Shown piece after piece: positions 25,101-37,480 of a DNA stretch of 64,000 nt. The notes beneath the pieces were generated by a model, which saw only the letters and a list, made by a program, of their open reading frames with translations, searched no databases and was not told the origin of the DNA. Source of the DNA: Ananas comosus (Eukaryota > Streptophyta > Magnoliopsida > Poales > Bromeliaceae); NCBI RefSeq assembly GCF_001540865.1, contig NC_033623.1, positions 13,886,116-13,950,115 on the forward strand. The letters are read 5' to 3'. How positions within the stretch are numbered: the stretch's first letter is position 1; the number at the start of each line of letters is the position of its first letter. Position numbers and translations under genes: made by a program.

Positions 25101-28100
25101 TGCACCTGCCCTGATATAGATGAGCGCAAATAAGCAAGATTTTCAAAGTATGCATGCAAGTAAGGGTCTTTATTGGAAAACCACTTGTCATAACAAACCC
25201 ATCACAATATATCTAGAAAATTGAACAATAGATTATCATGACTACATAGTATCGAGAAGGATCAAACTAGAGAGGTGGCGGAAGCATACAGTTTCTTTCC
25301 ATTCTGAGGCACCATCGTGACTTTGGCCTCCCATCCTTGCCCAGCGGCACCTATATCCATTCTCGCCCAGATCTTCTCTGCTTTCTCTGTACCATGTACT
25401 GCCATCCTCATTTACGCCAGATTCACTCACTCTTTCATCTAGTAAGTTGATTCCCCAATCTTTCTCACTAGCAATACCAGTGTCTGTTGGAGAAGATCAC
25501 AAGGAAGCAAACATTTCTTTACCAATTAGATCAATAAGGGCGAAATGTGACACAACAAAATATAGCGCCTGAAGGCATTTCTGAAAAAGGGTATTGGTGG
25601 AGCAAGCTTCCCACAAGAGAGAGAAACATGTAAGATGAGAAGTAGAGAACACACCTCTCTTAGGCGGAGTGTCACGGGACTGAGGAGCAGAATTCCTTGG
25701 AGTGCAACGGGGATAAAAGTTTTGTTGTTTGGAGAGCCTTTGAGAGCTATAAAAATGGATTCAGAAGTTATGAAAGACAATTTGAAATAGTACACCACAG
25801 TATTGAGTTTTGCCAGTTACAGTTGTTTTGTTAAACTTAATGGTAGGATAATAATTGATACCAAACATTCTAGCTAACATTGTAAAATTAGCTATTAACC
25901 TAACACATAAAAATAAGCTAACATATGACTAACCAATTGAGCTTCTATAATGCAATCAGTAGGCAAAAAAGTATTTCAGCATATATAAATATGGATGAAT
26001 ACTTACAAGCCGCAAAGCATACGAAGTTGACCTAAGTATACAGATTATCGTGAACACAACTGCCTTGATGCTTCGGATAAAGGTAGCAACGAAAGGTAAC
26101 AATGTCTAAATCTTGTCATACAGTCGAATGCTACTACAGCAATAAGTAAATGATGGCTGATCTCACAGAAATCATCCAAGTAAGGAGTTGAAACTATGGA
26201 ACAACTTTCGGCCTATAAAGTAATAAATATTCATGAAGAAATATCAAATTGATTTAACCATGAGTAGAACTTTTAGGTAAACACAAAAGATATGCATGAT
26301 CGGATCTTTATTGTCTTATGACCACTGGTGCAGCTATCTTAGTGTTGACAAAGCATGTTTATGGAAGCAATTGAGTGCACTAGATAAAACCAAATTTACC
26401 CAGGCAACTTGCTTTAAGGTAATGGAGTTCGCTCATTGTTTAGTGCAGAGAAAAGCGGATGATAACTGAAAGGCATGTCACACAGAAAAGCAGTTTGGAA
26501 GAGGAGTGCTCAAATATTGGTTGTTGAGACCAATAAAAGTTGACCATACTCATAATACAAGTAGAAAGCTGAACTTTCAATGCAATGGTATCTGCATATA
26601 AAGAGTAGACAGAGTTAATGAGTAACATTACGAGGTTTGGATAATGATTGCATTTTGTACATCATTTAGTACATCATAGATAGCTTGTGCCTTTATGAAA
26701 CCTAACCATTATGGTTTTGACATCTGAACCAATTAACAGACCAAGTTCACATTCTCACAAACTCTTGCTCCGAAGTAAAAGTTACAATACATTAATTGGT
26801 ATTCTCAGTCTTGTTCTAATCTTTAAATCTTTGCGTTCATTTAGTTAGATATCACTTTAATATTCATAAATCTTTAAGAGAATATCACAAATTTTTCCAT
26901 TTTTGGTTTTTTTTTTATTTGAGTTATTTTTAAGAATTTTACTTATGGATTAATTTCATCCAAGTTTCTGCAAACATAGTGAATGGCAAATATATCTTTA
27001 TAAAGTTCAATTTTCATATATTGTCCCTACAAAAGTCCTAATGTTTTCAAATATGTCCCTGCCGTTAGAGTCCATTAGAAAAATTTAGTTAACTATAGAT
27101 AAAATACTTAACCCTGGTTAGCTTTTGACATTTTTACTCCTTTTATATTATACTGCTATGGCTTTTGGAGGGACATATTTGTGATGACAAAATTGAAAAA
27201 ATAAACAGTTCTCTAGCGGTAACAAAATAGAGGGACATATTTGAAGATATCATGACTTTTGTAGGAACAATATAAGAAAGTTGAACTTTGTAGAGATATA
27301 TTTGTCATTCACTATATTTGCAGAGACCTGTATGAAATTAACCTTTTACTTATCTATTTACTAGCTAAAATGAAAAATGTTTAGAAGATGCATTTTATAT
27401 AAATCTATAATCTTTGCGCAAGATGGTTGAGAAAATAGTGAGCAAAGACCCTATAGAAGAGACGGGCAAAGAAAGTGGTTCAGTTAAGGAAAAAGGCAAC
27501 CTATGATAGATTGCTTGGCTAATGGCTAAAGATGAAAAGATATGAGAAAGAACATAATCCAAGAAAACACTAAGGATCATGTAGCAGATTCTAATTTGTT
27601 CAAAAATAATGTTTTGTTATTATTGCTGCTAATCTTTGGTGTGAATCTGGCTAATAAACTCAAAGTAGTGTTTGGTACTATACCTACCACCAATATAAAA
27701 AAGATTTAAACAGTTAGTACAATATAATAAGTCACTGTCATCCAAAGATAGGTGCCACTCTCTTAACATTGAATTGCTAACAGAAGTTATTAATATTCAC
27801 AGCTGAGACATTAAAGAAGCCATAAATTCATACGCAAACAAAAATGTTGAGTCTTTAATTCTAATGGAATGTTATATTAGCTAATCATAGAATTTAAATC
27901 AAAGCACATGGTTATCAAATAAAACCCCAGAAAAACCCTAAAAAGAACAACTTTTTAATAGAAAAGAGGGTGCAGTTACAGGGACAAATCTAAGACTGCT
28001 CATCACAACGGGGAAAGTAAACTAGTCGACCTTACTGAGAGAGCAATGTAACTAAATTAAGATTTACACAAAAACGACAGGAAAGATGAAAAGAAGGACC

Positions 28101-28596
28101 ACATTTGCATCTATTATTCCCGTCACCGGTGTAAAACCCTGAATAAGATTAAAGATTTGAAATTCCCCCCAAAACACCATCTTTAGATTAAAGATTTCAA
28201 TTTTCCTCCAAATCCCGTCATTATACGCGATAAGAAGATTTTGAAATTCACCCAAAACACCATCATCCAACACGATCAAAGATTTCAAATTTTTCAAGAA
28301 CCTAAGTGCGATTCATCCTAATGGAATCATCATCAAATGTTTGATCAAAATCAAATGGCGCAGTACCGATGAGACGGGAAGGGCAACCGGGGCGTGGCCT
28401 TCACGCGCACCCTCCTCGCGCTCTCCTTCCTCTTCTCCGCCGCGCCGCAGCACGTGACCGCGCACGAGCGACGCCTCGGCCAACGGAAGTCCGCCACGTG
28501 GAGCGGCGTCGGCGGCGCCACGTAGGCCCTCTTCGACGACACCATCTTAAGATCGAGCGGCGGAGCCACGAGCCCTCCTCTCGACGTCGTGGCCAT
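19199..28596 (-). CDS. ESV1: ESV1, EARLY STARVATION 1 starch-binding protein, complete
   Basis: Eleven exons on the minus strand: 28367-28596, 25655-25746, 25290-25483, 23350-23389, 23067-23148, 22503-22580, 22278-22403, 21541-21656, 20206-20245, 19505-19579 and 19199-19364. Splice sites are GT/AG, phases agree, total 1239 nt (412 residues), close to the length of Arabidopsis ESV1. Residues 1-76 are basic and Ser/Arg-rich, fitting a plastid transit peptide. The rest is the Trp-rich domain: SESGVNEDGSTWYRESREDL, EWKETWWEKSDWSGYKELG, SWWETWQEVLYQDEW, GWYEKWWEKYDAKGW, SWWEKWGEHYDGRG, GWTRTWGEEHFGNG, and the ESV1-specific end EAHYGWADVVGDSTQ. In Arabidopsis ESV1 binds glucans in the stroma and, with LESV, shapes granule organisation and night-time starch loss. 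The C-terminus matches ESV1 rather than LESV. Introns 1 and 3 are long (2620 and 1900 bp) and carry transposons. The motif ahead of WTRTWGEEH looks about two residues shorter than I recall for relatives. Confidence 0.95.
20768..21171. mobile_element. Mutator-like MITE family A, copy 2 (best preserved)
   Basis: A 404-bp element with a perfect 9-bp TSD TATTATATA (20759-20767, 21172-21180). Left end GGGAAAACTTCAAATACCCC; right end, reversed, GGGAAAATTTCAAAAACCCC; both continue into CCTTGTGGTTTC. The interior consists of repeated TAGTACCCTGTGGTTTAAAG units in both orientations, so it can fold into a long hairpin. It lies in the ESV1 intron between exons 21541-21656 and 20206-20245. No open frame. 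Confidence 0.9.
24256..24912. mobile_element. Possible TIR element inside ESV1 intron 3
   Basis: The ends look like imperfect inverted repeats (left TCGGACTTAAAGCTTTAGG near 24266; right, reversed, TCGGACTTAAATCATTTGG). Between them is a GC-richer block (24370-24620) with a TATTTATAG motif near 24674, unlike the surrounding intron. I could not define a target-site duplication. It could be a degraded DNA transposon or an LTR remnant; low certainty. Confidence 0.35.
26947..27343. mobile_element. Mutator-like MITE family B
   Basis: A 397-bp element with long inverted ends (left GGATTAATTTCATCCAAG; right, reversed, GGTTAATTTCATACAGG), extending inward for more than 100 bp through TAGTGAATGGCAAATATATC, AAAGTTCAA and AAATATGTCCCT. 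It is flanked by TTTTACTTAT on both sides (26937-26946 and 27344-27353), a 9-10 bp duplication. It lies in ESV1 intron 1. No coding capacity. Confidence 0.82.
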
Positions 28597-29055
28597 GTCT
28601 CATTCCAAGGAAGAGAAAAGAAAAGAAAAGAAAAGAAAAAAAACCCCAGAGAAACAGAGAAGAAGATGAAGAAGAGATGACGAAGAGCTGTGAAAGAGTG
28701 ATGGGAAGTGGAGAGGAGTTGTGCAGCGTATTTGAAAGCGCTTTCCGTTAACGGTGGGCCAGCTTTTCCCAGAAGCGCCTTTGTCGCTTCAAAGGAGGAG
28801 GAGGAGGAGGAGGAGGAGAGGGAAAAAGACGAAAAAAACAAAAGAAAAAAAAAAAAGGGTTAAAAAAAAATCGGAGGAGCGCGGGGGGAGACGAGAAGAG
28901 AGACGAGAAGAGGAAATAGGGTTGAATCTACCGTACACGTCAGCGGTGGCGTGAGGCCTGCGCCGCTTGTGGTTAGAGGGGTTCGAGCCGTCGCGCCGAA
29001 TCTGCCACGTGGCGCCGTTGCCGTTGGATTAGGAGATACGGATTTTTTTTCGAAT
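28597..29055 (-). promoter_or_regulatory. ESV1 upstream region and 5' leader
   Basis: Immediately upstream of the ESV1 start, the sequence (minus strand) is rich in TCC/TTC runs, typical of plant leaders. A frame opening at 28841 on the minus strand overlaps the ESV1 start in a different frame and could act as an overlapping upstream ORF if the transcript starts far enough upstream. No TATA box assigned. Confidence 0.4.
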
Positions 29056-29064
29056 TTAAAGTAA

Positions 29065-29377
29065 GGGAAAACTTCAAAAACGCCCCTGCAGTTTCATATT
29101 TTTTCATTTTTGCACCCTATAGTTTAAAGTGTATCAAGTTAGCATTATGTGATTTTTTTTTTTTTTTAATAAAATATTAAACCATAGGGTACTAAAGTGA
29201 GAAAGTGCAAAACCATAGAGTACTAATTTGATACATTTTAAACCACAGGGTACTAAATTAATACACTTTAAACCACAGGATACTAAAGTAAAAAAATACA
29301 AAATTGATACACTTTAAATCATAAGGTACTAAACTAAGAAAAGGTGAAACCACAAGGGGGCATTTGAATTTTTCCCC
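29065..29377. mobile_element. Mutator-like MITE family A, copy 3
   Basis: Flanked by a perfect 9-bp TSD TTAAAGTAA (29056-29064, 29378-29386). Left end GGGAAAACTTCAAAAACGCC; right end, reversed, GGGGAAAAATTCAAATGCC. The interior has repeated ACCACAGGGTACTAAA and CACTTTAAACCACAGG units. It lies about 470 bp upstream of the ESV1 start codon. Confidence 0.88.
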
Positions 29378-29386
29378 TTAAAGTAA

Positions 29387-31000
29387 CTACATTATTATTA
29401 TATTATTATTATTGTTATTGTTATTCTTACTTTATTATTTTATTGGGTCACGTGACGAAGCTCGAAGAGGGTGGTGATTGGATGACCGGATCGTGTGCGT
29501 TGATGAAGGGCAAGGGAGGAGTTGCGGATTACGTGGCAACCGGTGATTGGATAGGTAAAGCGGTGGCTGTATAGGATGGATAACGGGATAAGACGGTCCC
29601 CTGAGTTCGGATCGGGTTTTTGTACAGAGCCAGGTCGGTGCGACCTGTGTTACGGAACATGGACTTTCGAATCCAACGCTTCGCAATTATAATTAGCTTC
29701 TTTTTTTTCTCCGGTTTTTGAAACATTTTTTTATCCTGAAACTAAAATTCTTACATTGAAACAGAGAATAATGCCACCCCTACTCTCAAAAATCAATAAA
29801 TTAAACATTTATGATATTACACCTCTCACTTAGGGATTCAACCAGAACAGATTCAAGAAGTGGGAGGGGTTCTTTCCATGTCCAATCCTGTTTCTTTGAT
29901 GAATCGAGATTGATTCGAGGTGAGTTAACTTGTATCTTTTTTTTTTGTCTTTACATTCAGAGGGATCTGAAACGGGAACGAATTTTTGACGGATCAAGAC
30001 AGGTCATTTGCATCCTCACTTTGATTGTTCACTATCATTATTCATTAGAAATTAATTGATTTAAGATGTGTACATTAGATAGCTAGTGAAGTGTGAGATG
30101 CATATGATGCTTTCTATTAGCACGACCAATTAAACATCGACGTGTGGGTCTATTTAAAAAGTTTAAAAATTTTATAGATGGACAGTGTTTTTCATTCACC
30201 CGTAACGTACCCGTTTCATTCATTTATAAAATTTTGTAATTCAGCATATTATTGATCAGTAAATTTGAATAATGATAAATACAAGTGTATACGGTAGTAC
30301 TCGTGTTCAAGCAAATCGTAGTACAGGGGATATGTGGTTGTTCTCAATTGACAAAGTAGGAAGGATGGTGTGGTTGGGGCTCAGGATCATCTAAAAACGA
30401 AAAGGAGTCTTCTTCAAATGGGCTCTTCTCCCGTTGGAATCATGCGCTTTTCCTTGACAGCTCTTTCTCCTGCTGACGTGGCACAATGGAAACGACTGCA
30501 TGGACCAAGTCCGCCACATCAGCTGTAAGTCGTTCTTTCCACCTTACAAAGCAAATGCTTTAGGCTTTTCTTTTATTAAAAAAAAAAATACGTTACTTGG
30601 TAACTGCTTTGCTCATTTCTGTTATTGATTATTTCAGTTAAAAATATAAAGTAATCAGGTTTTGAATTTGATATCTCCGTTTTTTCTACTTACGTTGGAG
30701 ACTGTCACTGATCACTATATACTTTGAATATTTATTCTGAAAAAATCTCGATGTATTAATCAATATATAGCATTTTTAGATATAAATGCATAAAATAAGT
30801 CACCATATCATACATACTAATACACCTATACTCTTTATTAGCAATATTTTTTAAATATGTAGCAATTTTTTTATTTTTGAAGTGAAATATTTTAGTTATC
30901 TCAGAATAATAACGTTATGAATTGTTAACATAACGACAAATTTTATTTAAATTACTACTATCCATTAAATCTCAATCTCTTAGAAATATGCTCAGATGAT
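29387..31000. other. Intergenic, nothing firmly recognised
   Basis: Contains an ATT-rich run at 29390-29425, a GC-richer stretch at 29440-29690 and another at 30400-30560 with ACGTGG cores. Short frames here show no known domain. Confidence 0.45.
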
Positions 31001-31099
31001 ATGGTGGACCAGGCCTAGACAACGGTTTCTCGCTCCCGCAAGGCATTTCAACTTTTAATAGGTCCCTCGCACTCCAATCCGCCGTAGCACGAATCCTGA

Positions 31100-31490
31100 G
31101 ACCAAAGCACGTCCACCTGGCGGTGCCACGTGTCAGGTTCTTGGTGGATAGCCGACGTGGCGTCTCCGAGCGGATATGGATAAAATCGACGAGGATTACG
31201 TGGATCTGTACAACGTGGCAGCAAACAAGCGGACGACATTCCTCCACGTCATCTATCCGAAATCGTGGACTCCACCGCAACACGTGTCACCTCATGGTGG
31301 TGTCATCGGACGAGGAAACGTAGAGAAAACGAGCGACAATGTGGCATTACGTTTTTCAGTCCCATGTTCTCGGGGTTTTATCTGGATCGGAATAATTCAA
31401 TTTTCTTTTTTATTTTATTTTATTTTTTTTGGATTCGGTGGAATGGATAAGCTTGGACTTTGAGTCCACGTCACTACACGTGGCATTGCG
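31100..31490. promoter_or_regulatory. Cluster of ACGT-core (G-box/ABRE-like) motifs
   Basis: At least eight ACGT cores in under 400 bp: GCACGTCC (31108), GCCACGTGTC (31125-31134), GACGTGGC (31154-31161), TTACGTGG (near 31196), AACGTGGC (31212-31219), CCACGTCA (near 31243), CACGTGTC (31281-31288), CCACGTCA (31466) and ACACGTGGC (31476). In plants these cores bind bZIP and bHLH factors. No gene start is obvious beside them; the next gene downstream on this strand starts at 33745. Confidence 0.45.
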
Positions 31491-31856
31491 AGGTTGAAGG
31501 AGGGGTTAATTTCATGGTGATTTTAATTTTAATAATCACTTTTGATCCGAAGAGCGGCTCCGAGTTGCACAAAAATGTCACGATCTATAACCTTTTATTG
31601 GGAGGATTCCACATGGCACGAGCGAGTTTGGATAGTGCCCTTCTATTTACTTTTAAGACTCTCAATAGTATCTATCATATTTACAACAGTTAATTAACAA
31701 TTTAATAGTTAATATTTGAGGTCTGAAGTTCGAAATTATTGTACACAAGAGGCAAGAAAATAAAAGCCTTATGAGCCACGCATCCGAAGATGGTTCGATC
31801 ATCTATGGAATGAATGGGCTGGATAGGGTTGATTTGTTGTACTCGGCAAGGATTAA

Positions 31857-32184
31857 ATTGTCCATCGGCACGGACCATATTCGCCGTGCCATATCGTGTC
31901 AGCAACATATCGGCAGAATACTACCTCCGTGCCGATAGCACGACTCAAAATCCTCCATTCTTGAAATTAGTTAGTAATTTTATTAATGCAGTTAAAAAAA
32001 TTTGATAAAAATATATAATAAATTATTAGCATATTTTGTTACTAAAAAAAATAAATATTTTATGGCATTATGTGTCGACAGATACACACATATTTTTTGT
32101 GACCAGCACACATCAGCACGACCCGACACGCACTGTGCCGGCAAGTTTCTGACACGACTCCGTGCCATAGCACTTAAATCCTTG
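31857..32184 (-). mobile_element. hAT-like GTGCC-rich MITE, copy 2
   Basis: Inverted relative of the element at 17563-17905. Reversed, it starts CAAGGATTTAAGTGCTATGG and follows the first copy through its whole length, including ATAAAATAT and TTTAGTAACAAAATAT in the AT-rich centre. Flanked by GTACTCGG (31849-31856) and GTGCTCGG (32185-32192), an 8-bp duplication with one mismatch. 328 bp, non-coding. Confidence 0.8.
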
Positions 32185-32192
32185 GTGCTCGG

Positions 32193-33669
32193 GCTCGATT
32201 TGTGTTAGACATCAAAATCTTAGGCATGAGATAGAAGTCCGACCGAAATAAGTCTAGCTAACTCAGGCCCGTTCGGTACTTCATCACGGGTAAGGTGAAA
32301 TCAACAAAGTTGAGGCAAGAATATATAAAATATATGTTTTTATTTTCTAATGGGATCATGTATAGAACATATATGTAAATCGACCCACTGCGATATGAGC
32401 CATGTGATACTATCTGTAAAAATAAATATATATAACATTTTTTCACCGCACATAATGTAACTTTTTTACAATCCCAAATAATGAAGCCTTTGAAGAATGC
32501 CACGGCATGGACTATACATCAAGTTTGGTTGGATTCAGACCCAATACTTTCAGGACGATCGTTAGAGACTCGACCGCTGCGAACCAATTTACCAGCTATG
32601 TCTATATTCAAATTTTCTTTTATTTCTGATGGTTTACATGGATAAGATGGGTCAATTCAACTTTCCGAATTTTCATAAAAAAGAATTTAGATTTGCATTT
32701 TCAAACTGCTCATAAGAATCACTGTTAGGAGTTAGGAGCTAATCGATCATTAATTCCTTTCGACTAAGCTAGCAATAATATAAGTGTTGCCGTCATCTTC
32801 GACCCTGATTTTTGGGCCATCTCTTGTAATCTTTCTCAATCCATAGCAAATTAGACTCTGTAAATAATCTGTAAATAGCCTTTTTTTCTGAACCATTTTC
32901 TCTAGCATGGCCATTCAAACAAATGTTTTGCCATATACAATCTCATATTCAAGATATATAGTTGATGAGTCAGCTTTTTCATACAGTAATTGCTAATTTT
33001 GCTACTTTGTTTTATAGGTCGCGGAAAGATACCTGCTACCTATACATTAATTCCCCTCAATCTGTAATTTCAGAAATTTTGTATGGGCATATGTATTAGG
33101 CAAACCTTAAAACATATGAAGGATTCAATTGCTATTTTGTAAATGCAATAAGCATATATCAACGGGTATAGCCAATTAGCCATTTGAAACTATTTCTCTA
33201 TATATATTCATATGTTTATTTATTTCTTAATATATCTCATGATTAATGGTATCCATCCATTCATTAATTCATTAGCATTTTTTATAATGGAAATAGAATC
33301 ATATCCTAAATATGAACAAATTAGGTGATGCCAAAATGTGTCTGTGACGTAATAACAAGTTGTATATGCATGCACCAAATGACCTATTGAAAAATGGGAA
33401 GAAGAGAGGCTCCAGATCATAGCAAATAATTCAAAAAATGGGTAGCAATACTTTTTGGCTCACAGGGGGAATAAACTGGAAATTGCAACTTATGGTTAAG
33501 CAAAAATCTAAGAATTAATACCACCCAAGAATAATATAATTACCCTTTATTTGCTGGTCGTAAAATGATATGTATATAATTACTGAGCAAATATGTGTGG
33601 TTGTGCACTTGCGAAGAGGTGTAACTTTTATTTTACTTGAAGTATATAATTACTAGTTAATTTCACCTG

Positions 33670-33672
<3 letters not shown>
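32193..33672. other. Upstream region of the polygalacturonase gene
   Basis: AT-rich intergenic DNA. A segment at about 32260-32510 ends ATAATGTAAC then CCCAAATAATGAAGCC and resembles 55180-55412, which ends GTAATGTAATC then CCAAACGAAGCC, so both may be copies of one degraded MITE. No gene seen. Confidence 0.45.

Positions 33673-33719
<47 letters not shown>
33673..33719. repeat. (TC)n microsatellite in probable 5' leader
   Basis: An uninterrupted CT/TC run about 25 bp upstream of the proposed polygalacturonase ATG. Likely transcribed as part of the leader. Confidence 0.85.
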
Positions 33720-33721
<2 letters not shown>

Positions 33722-33744
33722 CACTGTTCACTGTTGGATGCAAG

Positions 33745-35380
33745 ATGGTAAGGAACATGCGACTACACCTTTGCTGTGAGGTTTTTTTTAAAAATTTTTA
33801 GGAAAAGTGATTTCAAAAGTATCCAATTTTTGTGCAATTTTTAATTTATCATTTAAACTTTAAAATATTATATTAACACATATACAGTGACTCTATCACA
33901 ATAATCCACCAAAGGTTACTATACTATCTATATTATCGACGCTCCAGTACTATAGTCTCTACTTTGATCTTAGAGTATTCAAGTCAACGATCTATAACGT
34001 TAAAATTCATATAGAGTATTTGACATTTGCAGAAATAAAATTTCACATTTTTTTCAACATCGTTATCCTACTAATCAAATTATGTCACACAAGAAATTGG
34101 CTATTTCACTCAAATTATGACTTAGACATAATTGTATAACTAACAAATATCTAACCAAAGTAAGGAGAATGAGTTTTTTTTTCTTTTTTTTTTTCTTTTT
34201 TTTAACTTTTTGGAGATCGAGTTGCCGCTGTAGCTGAATTCCTTTTCTTTTTTAAAGTTATATATTGGAGCTGTTTATTCTTTGCTTAATCTAGGGTTTG
34301 ATAATAACAAAAGTTCCACTCAAACGGCACTCGCGTACGCCCAACGAGCTAGTTTGAGAATGCTTTATCCAAGTGACAAATTTGCTACTTTGTGGGGTTC
34401 AAAAAATTCAAAAGCGTTCCGATTCTTTAAAACGACAGTTTAAATTAATTATCAAAGAAGCAATTTAGCATTTTTTTCCATTTATTCAAAATCTCTAAAA
34501 CATCAAATTAAACTAAGTATACGTTGGGACAATATATAGATTCCCACAATAGACCTTTAAAAGTAGTTAAGTTATTCCCCTTATTGCCCTTGTTGTCCCC
34601 AGTACAAATACTGTTTGATTTGTGATCTCATGCACTACACTCGGATTTCCTTGACATAATAATATTCTTAGTTTCTTCTACTGCAGATATTTATTACAAT
34701 TTTAATCCTCCTATTAAGATTGACCTGTTCAGCAATCCCAGCCGCCGACGAAAACTTGTTCAATGTGATGGATTACGGAGCTAAAGGCGACAATACAACA
34801 GATGATACGGATGTAAGTAGACATAACACTGTATCTGATTAGCGTATTTGATCTAACACGTGTGATTTTCAAAGAAAAAGAAAAAGAAGTATGTGTTTAT
34901 GCGAGATATAAAGTTTTATCGATGTCGAAGGCATTTAAGAAGGCATGGGCTGATACATGTGGTTCAACCGATTCCTCTCCAACTTTGCTCGTACCGTTCG
35001 GCCGAACATTCCTAGTTAAGCCCACGGAGTTTCAAGGACAGTGCAAATCCTCGTCCGTCAATTTTCAGGTACTTACATTTCTTTTTTGGAAGACACGAAC
35101 ATCGCAAAGTTTGCTTTCACCTGAATTAAATTTATGAAATTCATGTAACTATTTTTAAAAATTTTATTTTATAGATCATGGGTGACATTCTCGCACCGGA
35201 TGGACCGAGTGCATGGGAGGGGATTGAACCTACTCTCTGGCTAGGGTTTCGTGAGGTGAACGGATTATCGGTCTCCGGTTCGGGTCGACTCGATGGGCGC
35301 GGCAACTACTGGTGGAGCCACAAATGTAACTCATTTGATAATAATGAGGTACTAATAAGTACAAATAAGGAATTAATCTT

Positions 35381-35416
<36 letters not shown>

Positions 35417-37449
35417 ATTATTTTATGTGAAGTGGAGGTTTCAAGTTAATCTCTGACCTCAAATTTGTCGTGCCAGGATTAGAAGTGCGAGGTGGATAGT
35501 TAATCTTCGCAAGTTTTACTTTTAATGTTTGAATTATTTATTTGATATGATTCTTAGAAATAAGGTGGATTCTTTTACGAATTAATGAAAGGTCACAAAT
35601 GGTTATATTCTTTTGGTTTGATTTGATTTTGCAGGACTGCATCAAAGATGCCCCGACGGTGAGTTTTAATTAATTTGCTCATAATTACCAAAAGAAAACC
35701 TGTTAAAAACCAAAATTATTTTAAAAAAAATCTTATATTTTTCATGCTAAAATAATATAAAAGATTAAACTTTCAGAATAGTACTTTTATATTTATTATT
35801 ATGTTCAATATTTCAGAATCTAATAATTAACTAGCGATTCATCACATGCCCACACCAAAAATGAACTAAATAATTTATATTTAACACTTCTTTTGTTTAT
35901 TTATATTTAATATTAATTTTTGATGGTTTAATTACGCTCCATTGGGTATGAATAAGTACGGTGCGTCTTATCCGATCCGTTTACTGGCGTGCCCGTTAGC
36001 GAGCCGTTACCGAAAAGAATAACGGTTTATTAATTTATCCGTAAGCTTCAAGGCACGTGCTTTTTTCATACATGGGTGTATAAATATTTTAATAGATTTT
36101 GATTTAGATGTTTATTTGAAATCAAAATTATATTTTTTCTATTTTTTTTTTAAAATATATATTTAGTAGATAATAAATGCTGTAAAATTATAATCACTTT
36201 TCTGAAATAAAATAAATCACTTTGTAAGTAAAATTAGTTTGCTATCCTAAGAAATTATAAATTTCGAAATCTTTCAATTTTTAAGCAAAATGTATACTTC
36301 TACTTATTATAATAATAAAAGACGAATGAAAAATCTTCATAGTGAATAAGTTATTACTGGACATCTTATTCCGATATCCAAATAGATCGTAAGGGGACTC
36401 GAAGATTCGAGAGCGTATGAAACGGAGTTTTTGAACTACTAAGCGCTTACAAAATCTTTTAAATATAAAAATAAGTATCCAAACTTTTTATTTGTAAAAA
36501 TAGACTGATATAAATAATGAATCATTTATCACTTTCTAAAAATAGTGAATTATTCACCGTTTTTATTCTAATTTATACATTTTTTATATCCAAACTTGAA
36601 AATATGTATAGTATTTAACACTAAAAATAATTTTAATCCTTTGAGACAAAAATGCTGAATAACTTATCATATTTACAAAGCGATAATTTATTCACCATAT
36701 AGGCCTAATTTTGTAAATAAATTTTTAGAAAACTATTTTTATAATTATAATATTTTCTAAGTCTATTAATAAAAAAATTCTTCTGAAACTCTCCTCCTGT
36801 ACTGCTATGCAATAACTACGAAAATAATCACTAGGTGTTAGGCTTATTTCTCTGGAGAGAAACTCTAAAATGCTTTTAGGTATTTTCGAAACTTCTAAAG
36901 CATTAAAATGTGTGCATTATTAGATCGACCATCACATTTATTTACCAACTAGACCTTCAACACCAAGAACAATCAGATTATGCTACCAATTAAGTGCAAT
37001 AATATTAACTAAACATTCATTCAATATATATAATTCATGTGTAAATTAAAGGCAAGTGTTTTTCCATTCTTTAAATGATGGATCGTTTAGATGCTGAGGT
37101 TCTTGGCGTGCGACGATCTTCAAGTGAGCAACCTCAGTTTTGTAAATAGTCCACAAATGCACCTTGTCATCCACGGGTGCCAACGGGTTAACGTCACCGA
37201 TCTCCGCATCACTTCGCCGGCGACGAGCCCCAACACCGACGGCATCCACGTGGACAACTCACAGCACGTCGGGATCAACCAATCGACCATCGCGACAGGT
37301 GCAAAATTACTGCTATTTAACCGATGCATCCTCAAGTATATATGCTTCAAATACTTCAGATCATGTCATTCTTTTATATATCAACTTCATTTAATAATAG
37401 AAAATAGCTAATGCAGTTTATGCAGATTGTTGTAAGTTGCAATTATCAA

Positions 37450-37480
<31 letters not shown>

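Noticed and set aside
31176..31463. A 95-residue plus-strand frame in the ACGT-rich patch
   Set aside because: No domain, no splice-supported extension, and overlapping frames on both strands. Not enough to call a gene.
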